This document shows, piece by piece, positions 28,979 through 37,096 of a stretch of 64,000 bases of DNA (within the stretch, counting starts at the first letter, position 1; the number at the start of each line of letters is the position of its first letter). Origin of the DNA: Izhakiella australiensis (GTDB lineage Bacteria > Pseudomonadota > Gammaproteobacteria > Enterobacterales > Enterobacteriaceae). The notes under the pieces are model-generated. The model did no database searches and had not been told where the DNA came from. It was given only the letters and a program-made list of their open reading frames with translations. Location: positions 1 through 64,000 of the forward strand of contig NZ_MRUL01000022.1 of the NCBI RefSeq assembly GCF_002006995.1, read 5' to 3'. Made by a program: the position numbers and the translations under genes.

Positions 28979-29019
28979 CAGGCGAACGGAACAACCCGCC
29001 TAAGGTGGAGAAATCAGCC
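28979..29019 (+). repeat. CAGGCGAACG repeat, copy 1
   Basis: Starts CAGGCGAACGGAACA and ends GGTGGAGAAATCAGCC, closely matching copies at 29738 and 29785. It is preceded by the TCGCCCGCAGC unit that also precedes the 29738 copy, so a composite unit is duplicated 759 bp apart. Confidence 0.6.
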
Positions 29020-29043
29020 TACACCCGTCTGGCTGGCAAACGA

Positions 29044-29232
29044 CAGACCTTCATTGCTGCAAGCCCGGCACCCCGGTCACAGAAGGCCCGCCTGCTTTCC
29101 GCACCAGCACAAGCACGTCCGTGTGGCCTGCCAGCGGACGGCAGACCTTGATTGCTGCAAGCCCGGCACTCCGGTCACAGAAGGCCCGGCTGCTTTCTGC
29201 ACCGGCACAAGCACTCCGTGTGGCCTGGCGCA
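29044..29232 (+). repeat. Two tandem imperfect 98-bp repeats
   Basis: Unit 1 (29044-29141) and unit 2 (29142 to about 29232) both begin CAGACCTT-ATTGCTGCAAGC and share CCCGGCAC-CCGGTCACAG, AAGGCCC-CTGCTTTC, GCACAAGCAC and CCGTGTGGCCTG with only scattered substitutions and one small deletion. The divergence shows no third-position pattern, which argues against coding. Confidence 0.75.
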
Positions 29233-29414
29233 CGGCCATCCCTGACCGCGAGCCTGCTGAAATCAGCCAGACCTTCTCCTCCCCCGTAAACTTCTTCATC
29301 GCTTTTAGTGAAAAGATAAAAGCAAGTCTGCGCCGGGTTAAACACCTGCAACCTCACCTTAGCTTTTAAGCAGAAGATAATCACTGTCGTCAAAAACCCG
29401 CACCCAAAGCCTTC

Positions 29415-29481
29415 ATCGATTAAAACGGATGCCGCCTTCAGCAAATCTATGCCCACGGTGTTATCGATTAAAAACCGGATG
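29415..29481 (+). repeat. Pair of ATCGATTAAAA-CGGATG direct repeats
   Basis: ATCGATTAAAACGGATG (29415-29431) and ATCGATTAAAAACCGGATG (29463-29481) recur 48 bp apart, each followed by a GCAAA segment. They appear to be a decayed tandem unit. Confidence 0.5.
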
Positions 29482-29531
29482 TCGTTTCCCGCAAACCTGC
29501 ACTAACAGGCTTTTCTGCGCCGAGCGAATGA

Positions 29532-29614
29532 AGCCCGCCAGGGGGAGCCGCAGGGATGCGGCGACAGTAAGCGCTGCGTCGGGAACGCATCGCGAACGGC
29601 CCGTACGGCGGGCT
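29532..29614. repeat. Compact multi-stem structured element
   Basis: AGCCCGCC (29532-29539) pairs with GGCGGGCT (29607-29614) and encloses two hairpins: GCCGCA-GGGA-TGCGGC (29547-29562) and TGCGT-CGGGA-ACGCA (29575-29589). The arrangement would fold as a three-way junction in RNA or single-stranded DNA. It resembles repeat elements that are dispersed in enteric genomes, but copy number cannot be judged from one window. Confidence 0.45.
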
Positions 29615-29737
29615 ACATGCGTGAGGGAAGGGCGCAGCCACGCAGAAACTGCCGGAAGTCCGGGGTCAAGGGGCCATGACGTTTGATGGCACCTTGCCGG
29701 TCGCCCGCAGCGGCGGGCAAATAAGCCACCTGCCTGG

Positions 29738-29824
29738 CAGGCGAACGGAATACTCCACCGCTGGTGAAATAAACGCCCACCTTACAGGCGAACGTAATAC
29801 CTCACCTTAGGTGGAGAAATCAGC
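29738..29824 (+). repeat. CAGGCGAACG repeat, tandem copies 2 and 3
   Basis: Copy 2 (29738) and copy 3 (29785) lie 47 bp apart, each CAGGCGAACG(G/T)AATAC followed by a small CACC-GGTG hairpin (CACCTTAGGTG in copy 3 is a perfect palindrome apart from its central base) and an AAATMA segment. Copy 3 ends in the GGTGGAGAAATCAGCC seen also at 29004. Confidence 0.6.
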
Positions 29825-29913
29825 CGGACTGGCAGAGTGGAAATCTCCCGCAGTCCGGGTTCAAAGGGCCATAACGTATGGTAATCCTTTGCCCTCCCTG
29901 CGGCGGGAAAGCA

Positions 29914-29945
29914 ATAAAAAAGGGACCTTTCGGTCCCTGTTTTAT
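29914..29945. terminator. Bidirectional terminator of the mgl operon
   Basis: AGGGACC (29921-29927) and GGTCCCT (29932-29938) flank the loop TTTC, with an A-run before (29915-29920) and TTTTATT after. It therefore works on either strand and lies 18 bp beyond the mglC stop codon. Confidence 0.85.
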
Positions 29946-29955
29946 TCACGCGAGG

Positions 29956-30966
29956 TTACTTCTTACGGGCATATTTCAATGAATCGAGCGCCACAGCGAA
30001 GATAATAATTCCGCCTTTAATAATGTACTGCCAGTAAGGGTTGATACCGATATAGGTCAGACCGTAGTTGATGACGGTAAAAATGAGCACCCCGGTCACC
30101 ACACCGGCGACGGTACCTACGCCGCCAGCAAAGGAGACGCCGCCTACCACGCAGGCAGCAATGGCATCAAGTTCGTACATAAAGCCAAGGTTGTTGGTTG
30201 CAGAGCCGATACGGCCGGCTTCCAGCATCCCGCCGAAGGCGTAGAACACGCCGGAAAGCATATAAATCAGGATCAGGTTAAAGGGAACGTTAACGCCGGA
30301 TACCTTTGCCGCTTCCGGGTTGCCGCCGATGGCAAAAATGTTTTTGCCAAAGCGGGTTTTATTCCACAGGATCCAGACGATTGCGATGGCGATGATGGCG
30401 TAGAAGGTAATGTAAGACAGTTTGAAATCGCCAAAGCGTAAAAAGCCCTGGGCAAACGTTGAGAACTTGTCATCAAAACCGGCAATCGGTGACGCGCCAA
30501 CATAGTCGTAATACAGCGAGTTGATGCCGTAGACGATAATCATGGTGCCAAGGGTGGTGATAAATGGCGTCACTTTGAGATAGGCGATAATCAGACCGTT
30601 AACCAGGCCAATAATCGCGCCAATGGCGCAGACAATCAGGATAACCAGCGCGATCGGCATGGTTTCCAGATGAGGAAACACCTTATTGGCGTTATCCATT
30701 GCTTGCAGCAGCGTTGCCGCAACCACTGCCGCCAGGCCAACCTGGCGTCCGGCAGACAGGTCTGTCCCCTGAGTAACAATCAATCCGGCAACACCGAGCG
30801 CGATAATGATACGCACGGAGGACTGAGTAAGAATATTACTCAGGTTAATTAAGCTCAGAAAAGTAGGATCTTCAAAAATAATAATCGCCAGTAGCACCAG
30901 CAACACAACATATATGCCACCCTCTTTTAGCCAGGTGAGCGCATTTTTCTTATTTACAGCATTCAT
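29956..30966 (-). CDS. mglC: Methyl-galactoside/galactose ABC transporter permease
   Basis: Inner-membrane channel subunit of the high-affinity galactose/glucose importer MglBAC. The 336-residue polytopic protein (8-10 TM) has the BPD_transp_2 family blocks LIVTQGTDLSAGRQVGL (about 60-76), VTPFITTLGTMIIVYGIN and KVSGVNVPFNLILIYMLSGVFYA. Length equals E. coli MglC. It is the last gene of mglBAC, 19 bp after mglA, and ends before a bidirectional terminator. Confidence 0.96.
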   Translation of the reverse strand: MNAVNKKNALTWLKEGGIYVVLLVLLAIIIFEDPTFLSLINLSNILTQSSVRIIIALGVAGLIVTQGTDLSAGRQVGLAAVVAATLLQAMDNANKVFPHLETMPIALVILIVCAIGAIIGLVNGLIIAYLKVTPFITTLGTMIIVYGINSLYYDYVGASPIAGFDDKFSTFAQGFLRFGDFKLSYITFYAIIAIAIVWILWNKTRFGKNIFAIGGNPEAAKVSGVNVPFNLILIYMLSGVFYAFGGMLEAGRIGSATNNLGFMYELDAIAACVVGGVSFAGGVGTVAGVVTGVLIFTVINYGLTYIGINPYWQYIIKGGIIIFAVALDSLKYARKK

Positions 30967-30985
30967 ATTGTTAGCCCTTACCTCA

Positions 30986-32503
30986 TTACAGGTGCAGTGA
31001 TGCCAATCTTAAAATTTCGTTTTGGGTTGCCGTCTTGGTATCAACAATCCCCGCCACCTGGCCATTGCTCATAACCAGGATGCGGTCGGTAATACCAATC
31101 AGCTCTGGCATTTCAGAAGAAATAATGATGATGCCTTTGCCTTTTTTCGCCAGCTCAGCAATTAGCTGGTAAATTTCAAACTTAGCGCCTACGTCAATAC
31201 CACGCGTCGGTTCGTCCAGCATTAAAATTTCCGGCTGAGTTAACAACCAGCGACCAATAATAACTTTTTGCTGGTTCCCACCCGAGAGCGAACCAATTTG
31301 CGTGCGATGGCCCGGCGTTTTTACCCGCATAGCGTCGATAACCCATTGGGTATCACTTTTCATGCGTTTATTATCAAGCAGGCCCGCACTGTTTTTATAT
31401 TTACGGATATTAGAAATAAGTGAGTTAAAACCGATATCAAGGAAGGCATAAATCCCGGTTGAACGACGTTCTTCAGTTACCAGAGCAAAGCCATTATTAA
31501 TTGCTTCGTTTGCCGAATGGTTATTAATCGGCTTGCCGTGCAGGCGAATGGTGCCGCCGGACTTTTCACGAATGCCGAATAACGTTTCAACAATGTCGGT
31601 ACGCTTGGCGCCAACCAGACCGGCGATGCCAAGGATTTCCCCCTGGTGCAAATCAAAGGAGATATCGCGGATTGACGGCTGGCGTAGCGAGGTGATGTTA
31701 CGCACCTCAAGAATAACCTCACCCGGTACGTTGCTTTTATCCGGGAAACGCTGGCTGAGAGAACGCCCGACCATCATGGCGATAATCTTATCCATATCCA
31801 GCCCTTCCAGCGGCTGGGTAATAATCCACTGGCCGTCGCGCAGGATAGTTATTTCATCACACAGCTGGAAGATTTCCTCCATCTTATGTGAAATATAAAC
31901 AATACCGCAGCCGCGCTCTTTCAGCTTGCGGATAATAGTGAACAAATGGTTGACTTCTTTTTCCGTCAGGGACGACGTCGGTTCGTCCATAATGACGATT
32001 TTAGCGTCATAAGAAAAAGCTTTGGCAATTTCCACCATCTGCATTTGTGAAACCGATAAATTCGCCACCTTATCGCTGGGATCGATATCAATATCCAGCT
32101 CGTCGAATATGGCTTTAGTATCGCGATACATTTTAGCCTGATCGACAAAAATGCCTTTGCGCGGATAACGACCCAACCACATGTTATCCATTACAGTACG
32201 TTGCAATACTAAGTTTAATTCCTGATGCACCATTGAGACGCCATTTTCCAGCGCTTCTTTGGAGCTTTTAAAATCGATCTCATTACCCTGAAAAAGGATA
32301 CTCCCCGAGTCCTTTTTATAAATACCGAACAGGCATTTCAACAATGTTGATTTACCGGCTCCGTTCTCCCCCATCAAGGCGTGAATAGAGTGCGGACGCA
32401 CTTTTAAATTAACCTGGTCTAACGCTTTTACGCCGGGAAATGATTTAGATATATCAGTCATTTCCAGCAAATATTCTCGCTGAGGTGTCTTTTCGCTGGC
32501 CAT
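30986..32503 (-). CDS. mglA: Galactose/methyl-galactoside ABC transporter ATP-binding protein
   Basis: Duplicated ATPase (505 residues) that powers galactose import. The first half has Walker [10 protein letters not shown] and signature LSVSQMQM with Walker [14 protein letters not shown]. The second half has a degenerate P-loop (GLVGAKRTD) and an intact signature LSGGNQQKV with [11 protein letters not shown], the usual asymmetry of sugar-type ABC proteins. The ATG at 32503 is chosen over one 21 bases upstream because it has the CAGG ribosome site and aligns with E. coli MglA. It is separated from mglB by a hairpin that probably sets a higher level of MglB. Confidence 0.96.
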   Translation of the reverse strand: MASEKTPQREYLLEMTDISKSFPGVKALDQVNLKVRPHSIHALMGENGAGKSTLLKCLFGIYKKDSGSILFQGNEIDFKSSKEALENGVSMVHQELNLVLQRTVMDNMWLGRYPRKGIFVDQAKMYRDTKAIFDELDIDIDPSDKVANLSVSQMQMVEIAKAFSYDAKIVIMDEPTSSLTEKEVNHLFTIIRKLKERGCGIVYISHKMEEIFQLCDEITILRDGQWIITQPLEGLDMDKIIAMMVGRSLSQRFPDKSNVPGEVILEVRNITSLRQPSIRDISFDLHQGEILGIAGLVGAKRTDIVETLFGIREKSGGTIRLHGKPINNHSANEAINNGFALVTEERRSTGIYAFLDIGFNSLISNIRKYKNSAGLLDNKRMKSDTQWVIDAMRVKTPGHRTQIGSLSGGNQQKVIIGRWLLTQPEILMLDEPTRGIDVGAKFEIYQLIAELAKKGKGIIIISSEMPELIGITDRILVMSNGQVAGIVDTKTATQNEILRLASLHL

Positions 32504-32558
32504 AATTCTACCTGGCTGAATCAAATATTGGGTGAAGGATCACCCCGTATCCTGAAAA

Positions 32559-32580
32559 AGGGCGCGCATCAGCGCGCCCT
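32559..32580 (-). terminator. mglB-mglA intercistronic hairpin
   Basis: AGGGCGCGC (32559-32567) and GCGCGCCCT (32572-32580) form a perfect 9-bp GC stem around ATCA, 14 bases after the mglB stop codon. On the minus strand it is followed by a short TTTTTC. It probably attenuates transcription or stabilises the mglB message so that the binding protein exceeds the membrane subunits. Confidence 0.75.
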
Positions 32581-32593
32581 GTAACAGGAGACC

Positions 32594-33589
32594 TTATTTC
32601 GTAAACTGAGAAAGGTTATCTTTATCAACGGCTACGTAAGGAATACGGACGATTTTGTTTTCAAGTTTAAAATCAGTGCCGTCGGTAGCTGCTTTGCCAT
32701 CTGCCAGGTTTTTCGCCATCAGCAGCGTGGCTTTCGCCTGGTTTTTCGCATCGTTCAGTACCGTACCAGCCATGTTGCCGGCTTTGATCTGTGCCAGAGC
32801 TTCAGGCAGGGCATCAACACCGAATACCGGGATTGACTTTTTGTTATGCGCTTTCAGCGCTTCGATCGCGCCCATTGCCATCGCATCGTTGTTAGAAATC
32901 ACCACTTCAATTTTGTTGGCATTCGGGCCGGACAGCCAGGCGTCGGTTTTATCTTTAGCCTGAGCGGTATCCCACATGGCGGTATCCATTGCCAGCTGCT
33001 TGGTTTTAATACCGTCTTTGTTCAGCGTTTCGATAACATATTTGGTGCGCGCTTCAGCATCCGGGTGGCCAGGTTCGCCTTTCAGCAGTACGAACTGAAT
33101 CACGCCATCTTTGTTCAGATCCCAGGCTGGCGTAGCTTTCCAATGTTTCTCAATCAGCTGGCCCTGAATAACGCCAGACTCTTTAGAATCGGTACCAACA
33201 TAATAAGCTTTGTCATAGCTGGCCAGCGCTTTTGCATTTGGCTCTTTGTTGAAGAAAACCACCGGAATATCAGCCGATTTCGCTTTGCTGATCACCACGC
33301 CAGCTGCCGCCGGGTCCACCAGGTTAATTGCCAGCGCCTTCACGCCTTTAGCAATCAACACATCAATCTGGTCGTTCTGTTTGGACTGATCGTTCTGCGA
33401 GTCATTCATCAGCAGCGCGACGCCGCCGGTATCCTTCGCGTCTTTCTCGATATCTTTGCGGACCATCGACATAAAGTTATCATCGTATTTGTAGATGGTT
33501 ACGCCAATTTTAGTATCCGCTGCGTGTGCCGCTGCGCCAAACATCATGCTCGCCACCAGGGCAGTGAGGGTGAAAACCTTCTTCTTCAT
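32594..33589 (-). CDS. mglB: Periplasmic galactose/glucose-binding protein
   Basis: Captures galactose or glucose in the periplasm for MglAC and also serves chemotaxis through Trg in E. coli. The signal peptide [23 protein letters not shown] is cleaved before ADTKIGV. The mature part shows the Periplasmic_binding_4 fold with sugar and calcium residues near [13 protein letters not shown] (the calcium loop), [15 protein letters not shown]-like [15 protein letters not shown] and [10 protein letters not shown]. Length 331 is normal. It is first in the operon behind a CRP/GalS-controlled promoter. Confidence 0.97.
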   Translation of the reverse strand: MKKKVFTLTALVASMMFGAAAHAADTKIGVTIYKYDDNFMSMVRKDIEKDAKDTGGVALLMNDSQNDQSKQNDQIDVLIAKGVKALAINLVDPAAAGVVISKAKSADIPVVFFNKEPNAKALASYDKAYYVGTDSKESGVIQGQLIEKHWKATPAWDLNKDGVIQFVLLKGEPGHPDAEARTKYVIETLNKDGIKTKQLAMDTAMWDTAQAKDKTDAWLSGPNANKIEVVISNNDAMAMGAIEALKAHNKKSIPVFGVDALPEALAQIKAGNMAGTVLNDAKNQAKATLLMAKNLADGKAATDGTDFKLENKIVRIPYVAVDKDNLSQFTK

Positions 33590-33856
33590 GGTATCTCCGG
33601 TTTTTGCAGGGTCTTTCTCAGCGTCGGCCGGATGTTAACCTCCGGGCTGACGTTCAGATCCTTTATTTTGCTTCGTATGCGGCGAGGGCATTGTTAGTCA
33701 TAACGTTGCGCAAAGCCGACGGATTGTTAAACAAAACCAGACTTCCATGTACAATAACGTTTCCAGAATGCTGTGTTACGAAATGCTTCGCAGAGTTGCT
33801 ACATCGCAGCCTATCGGCAATCTACCGAGTTACATAATGTTTCAACCCCTGCAGGA

Positions 33857-33924
33857 CGCTGCCATCATAGATAAGGCGATGTTAATTAACTGTGAATCCA
33901 CTCACAGATTGAAAACGGTTACAT
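33857..33924 (-). promoter_or_regulatory. mglB promoter: -10, CRP site and GalS operator
   Basis: On the minus strand TATGAT (33864-33869) is a good -10 box, giving a predicted start near 33857. A perfect CRP site TGTGA-ATCCAC-TCACA (33891-33906) is then centred at -41.5. TTGAAAACGGTTACAT (33909-33924) fits the GalR/GalS operator GTGNAANCGNTTNCAC except at its outer bases and is centred near -59.5. This repeats the layout of the E. coli gal promoters. The operator overlaps the galS stop codon. The other 330 bp to mglB form a long leader without another feature I can support. Confidence 0.8.
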
Positions 33925-34959
33925 CGCTAAATCGCTTGGGTTAGTGACCGGGGCCACACTTTGCCGCGGTGCAACGGAATGACGCCGTACCAGGGTTGGC
34001 ATAAAGCCATGTTCCGCCTGCGGATCAAGCTCGCCGGCAGCGCCTTTAATCGCCAGCTCTGTGGCAATTTTTGCCATAGAAACAACGGGATAGCGCACTG
34101 TCGTTAATTGTGGGTCGGTATAGCGTGAAATAGGAATATCGTCAAAACCGATCACCGATACCTGCTGCGGTACGGCAATGCCGTTATCTTTTAACGCGGT
34201 CAGCGCGCCGGCCGCCATGCTGTCGTTATAGGCAAATACCGCGGTCAAATGCAGATTGCGGCTTAGCAGCTCAACCATTGCGGCCTCACCGCCTTGTAAA
34301 TCAGGTTCGCCGTTGGCAACCCAGCTTTCAGGCGGCGCCTTGCCCTGCTCTTTCAGCGCCTGGCGCCAGCCCGTGCGCCGCTGCTCAGCATCTTCAATGC
34401 CATGTACAGAGTTCAGATAGCCAATCCGCTGATGCCCTTGCTGCTGTAGCATCCGCGTCGCCATCAAGGCGCCGCTGACGTTATCCAGAAACACGCAGCG
34501 ATGGGCATATCCCGGCAGCAGGCGGTTCACCAGCACCATGCCCGGAATCTGCGCCATAAAATCAGCAAGTTCGGCATCACACAGCGCTTTTGCATGAACA
34601 ATCAACGCGTTACAACGCTGGCGGATTAGCACCTCAATGGCATGGCGCTCTTTCTCGGCCTGATGGTAGGAATTGTTAATAAGCACATGTTTATTAAGGC
34701 GTTGGGCGACAGTATCAACCGCTTTAACCAGCGCGCCAAAGAAAGGATCGGAAACATCCATCACCACGACGCCGATGGTATCGCTTACCTGCGAGGCCAG
34801 CGCCTGAGCGTTAGCGTTTGGCCGGTAACCCATGGAGTCCACTGCGCGCATCACCGCTTCGCGGGTTTCCTGCGACACGACGTTACTCTGATTGAGCACC
34901 CTGGAAACCGTTGCCACGGACACCCCTGCTGCACGGGCAACATCGCGTATTGTGATCAT
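33919..34959 (-). CDS. galS: LacI-family galactose isorepressor
   Basis: Represses the mgl operon, and probably itself, until galactose is bound. The N-terminal helix-turn-helix is [18 protein letters not shown] (about 7-24) followed by the hinge helix region ([12 protein letters not shown]), then the periplasmic-binding-like sensor domain. Its 346 residues equal E. coli GalS. Position directly upstream of mglBAC favours GalS over GalR. The end of the gene contains the mgl operator (its stop codon lies inside it). A matching operator and CRP site sit upstream of the gene. Confidence 0.94.
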   Translation of the reverse strand: MITIRDVARAAGVSVATVSRVLNQSNVVSQETREAVMRAVDSMGYRPNANAQALASQVSDTIGVVVMDVSDPFFGALVKAVDTVAQRLNKHVLINNSYHQAEKERHAIEVLIRQRCNALIVHAKALCDAELADFMAQIPGMVLVNRLLPGYAHRCVFLDNVSGALMATRMLQQQGHQRIGYLNSVHGIEDAEQRRTGWRQALKEQGKAPPESWVANGEPDLQGGEAAMVELLSRNLHLTAVFAYNDSMAAGALTALKDNGIAVPQQVSVIGFDDIPISRYTDPQLTTVRYPVVSMAKIATELAIKGAAGELDPQAEHGFMPTLVRRHSVAPRQSVAPVTNPSDLAM

Positions 34960-35017
34960 ATAACATCACCTGAAAAAGCGTTCTTCAGCATAGCTGCACC
35001 TGAAACCAAGGATAACT

Positions 35018-35086
35018 GGCGGCTATTCTGTCAGCAGATTCAACTCAACAGCGTGAATCAGGTCACACTGATGAAAGCGGTTACAT
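35018..35086 (-). promoter_or_regulatory. galS promoter: CRP site and GalS operator
   Basis: CGTGA-ATCAGG-TCACA (35052-35067, one mismatch to the CRP consensus) and the operator ATGAAAGCGGTTACAT (35071-35086) lie 19 bp apart, centre to centre. A CAGAAT -10 (35025-35030) would place the CRP site at -41.5 relative to a start near 35018. This is the same layout as at mglB and predicts CRP activation plus autorepression. Confidence 0.75.
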
Positions 35087-35116
35087 ACAATTCGTTAACC
35101 TTTGTGATGCCGGTCA

Positions 35117-36265
35117 TTAATCTGGCTTCATCGAGCCGACAGTGCGTCGGGTCAGGGTTCGCCACAGGTTTTCCAGCGGTCCCTGACGAAAATGCCGCAG
35201 CCAGAAATGGGAAAACAGCAGGTTAACCAACCAGATGGCAGGCACCAGACATAGCAGCTGAATGCGGTCGAGTTTCATAAACAGACCGAAGGTATTAAAT
35301 AGCGTGGTGCAAATCAGGGTTTGCAGCAGATAATTACTCAGCGCCATGCGTCCGACCTGAGAGATCAGTCGCGTCAGGCGATATTGCGACCAGCGCGGCC
35401 AGCAAGCAAACACCAGCGCCGCATAGCCAACTGCCTGAAGCGGCGCGCTTAATTCCCGCGGAAGCTGCAGGAAAAAAGCCGTCCAGCGAAAATCCCAGCC
35501 AGTGCGCCACTGTAAGAGGATGCCGATCAGATCGATCAGGCCGCCAGTAACGATAAATATCCAGGCGATACGCCGATAATGAGCCGGGCTGAACTGGCCT
35601 TGTAACCAGCCGCTGCGCATTAGCGCTGCGCCGATTAGCATTAAACCGGCAAGCTGCCAGCCATACTGAGCGCCGAGCGCAAGCAGGCCGTCGCCCAATG
35701 CGTCCAGTCGGCTATCAATTGCCGCCATACCGCCTTGCAGATGCCAGTATGTTTCATACTGCACATCGGCGGCGCCCGGCAGCCAGCTATTACCCGGCGC
35801 TGAATGGCTGATAAACCCGAATAGCAGCAGCATTAAGCTGCCGGTCAGATAGAGCAGAATGCCGGTACGCAGCAGCATACCGTTTGAATGCGCATCGCGG
35901 ATCATGCGCCAGCTGATGAGTCCCATCAGGCCATAATCAAGCAGAATATCGCCCTGCCAGAAAAATACCGCATGGATAAATCCCAGCAGTACCAGCAGCG
36001 TCAGGCGCGCCTGAATCCATCTTTTGCCGCGCGGTAGTAGCATCACCAACCCGGCACCAAACAGCAGCGCAAACAGCGAGAGAAATTTTAGTTGTGCCAG
36101 CAAATCCATCAGCGCCCAGCTGAGCGCATCGGCAAAGGAAACGCTGCCAGACCAGGCAGGGTTAAGGTAAGCCGCACGCGGCAGACCAAAAGAGACGATA
36201 TTAAGCAGCAAAATTCCCATCACCGCGCAGCCGCGGATAAAATCAATGGCCATATTGCGTTGCAT
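35117..36265 (-). CDS. yeiB: DUF418 inner-membrane protein YeiB
   Basis: A 382-residue polytopic membrane protein with about ten TM segments, carrying the DUF418 C-terminal domain (RTGWDFRWTAFFLQLPRELSAPLQAVGYAALVF and SQVGRMALSNYLLQTLICT). It starts with the family hallmark AIDFIRGCAVMGILLLNI. Function is unknown; related proteins resemble acyltransferase-type membrane proteins. It follows folE on the same strand with a 43-bp gap, the same order as in E. coli, where the two are probably co-transcribed. Confidence 0.92.
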   Translation of the reverse strand: MQRNMAIDFIRGCAVMGILLLNIVSFGLPRAAYLNPAWSGSVSFADALSWALMDLLAQLKFLSLFALLFGAGLVMLLPRGKRWIQARLTLLVLLGFIHAVFFWQGDILLDYGLMGLISWRMIRDAHSNGMLLRTGILLYLTGSLMLLLFGFISHSAPGNSWLPGAADVQYETYWHLQGGMAAIDSRLDALGDGLLALGAQYGWQLAGLMLIGAALMRSGWLQGQFSPAHYRRIAWIFIVTGGLIDLIGILLQWRTGWDFRWTAFFLQLPRELSAPLQAVGYAALVFACWPRWSQYRLTRLISQVGRMALSNYLLQTLICTTLFNTFGLFMKLDRIQLLCLVPAIWLVNLLFSHFWLRHFRQGPLENLWRTLTRRTVGSMKPD

Positions 36266-36308
36266 GGTGATCCCTTCAAGGACGAATGGCTACGCCCTTC
36301 AGATGCCC

Positions 36309-36974
36309 TTAGCTATGACGAACCGCGCGCAGAAACTCCTGGCGGGTATTCTGGCTCGATTTAAACAGGCCGCCCAGCGAGGTGGTGGTGGTCGCGCTGG
36401 TGGCATCGCGAATGCCGCGCGCTTTAACGCAATAGTGTACCGCGTCGATTGATACCGCGACATTGTTGGTGCCAAGCAGCGTCTGCAGAGCCACCAGAAT
36501 TTGCTGGGTCAGACGCTCCTGCACCTGCGGACGCTGGGCGAAAAACTGCACGATTCGGTTGATTTTCGACAGGCCGATGACCTTATCTTTCGGAATATAA
36601 GCCACCGTGGCCTTACCGTCGATGATCACAAAATGGTGTTCACAGGTGCTGGTCAGCGTGATATCGCGCACCGTCACCATTTCATCAACCTTCATCTTGT
36701 TTTCGATCAGGGTGATTTTCGGAAAATTAGCGTAATCCAGGCCGGAAAATACTTCGTTAACGTACATTTTCGCAATGCGATGGGGCGTTTCCGCCAGACT
36801 GTCATCTTCAAGATCGAGATTGAGCAGCTGCATAATTTCAGTCATGTGGCCCGCAATCAGCGCCTTGCGCGTGTCATCATCCAGTTGACGGACCGGCGTA
36901 CGCAACGGGGTTTCCAGGCCACGGGTTACCAGAGCATCATGAACAAGCCTGGCTTCCTGACTTAACGTCGTCAT
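36309..36974 (-). CDS. folE: GTP cyclohydrolase I
   Basis: Converts GTP to 7,8-dihydroneopterin triphosphate, the first step of folate and pterin synthesis. Zinc ligands are visible as Cys111 and His114 in STCEHHF and Cys182 in VHYCVKARG. The substrate loop [26 protein letters not shown] is typical. Length is 221 (222 in E. coli). The ATG at 36974 is preceded by GGAGAAATACCC. It is the first gene of the folE-yeiB unit. Confidence 0.97.
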   Translation of the reverse strand: MTTLSQEARLVHDALVTRGLETPLRTPVRQLDDDTRKALIAGHMTEIMQLLNLDLEDDSLAETPHRIAKMYVNEVFSGLDYANFPKITLIENKMKVDEMVTVRDITLTSTCEHHFVIIDGKATVAYIPKDKVIGLSKINRIVQFFAQRPQVQERLTQQILVALQTLLGTNNVAVSIDAVHYCVKARGIRDATSATTTTSLGGLFKSSQNTRQEFLRAVRHS

Positions 36975-37096
36975 AAAGGGTATTTCTCCAGCAGGGACTC
37001 GCGCCGGGAATATCCCGGCTTACATTCTGATGGCTATTCTGGAACACATCACGGCTGCGATCCAGTGAAACAGATTTAAACCGCCATGAAATGGTT

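Larger units (their letters stand above)
28939..29910. repeat. Repeat-rich non-coding block between sanA and mglC
   Basis: Nearly 1 kb without a convincing gene, made of several families of short repeats. A TCGCCCGCAGC-GCGGGCAAATAA unit occurs at 28942 and again at 29701. CAGGCGAACG units follow at 28979, 29738 and 29785. GGTGGAGAAATCAGCC recurs at about 29004 and 29809. Two 98-bp tandem units, a pair of ATCGATTAAAA motifs and a compact multi-stem element lie between. Frames in this block are short and mutually inconsistent, and copies differ without codon periodicity. I read it as an accumulation of intergenic repeats or decayed mobile sequence. Confidence 0.7.

Noticed and set aside
29044-29232. 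CRISPR array
   Set aside because: Only two adjacent 98-bp units without alternating repeat and spacer, and no cas genes in the window.
29051-29299. 82-codon minus-strand frame in the repeat block
   Set aside because: It runs through both 98-bp repeats in different frames because of the indel between units; no homology and no ribosome site.
32846-33697. 283-codon open frame on the plus strand
   Set aside because: Antisense to mglB and its leader. The composition (Phe/His/Arg-rich) is that of a shadow frame.
33744-33773. Internal GalS operator downstream of the mgl start
   Set aside because: GGAAACGTTA resembles the core, but the right half departs at several key positions and the distance does not match the gal internal operator.
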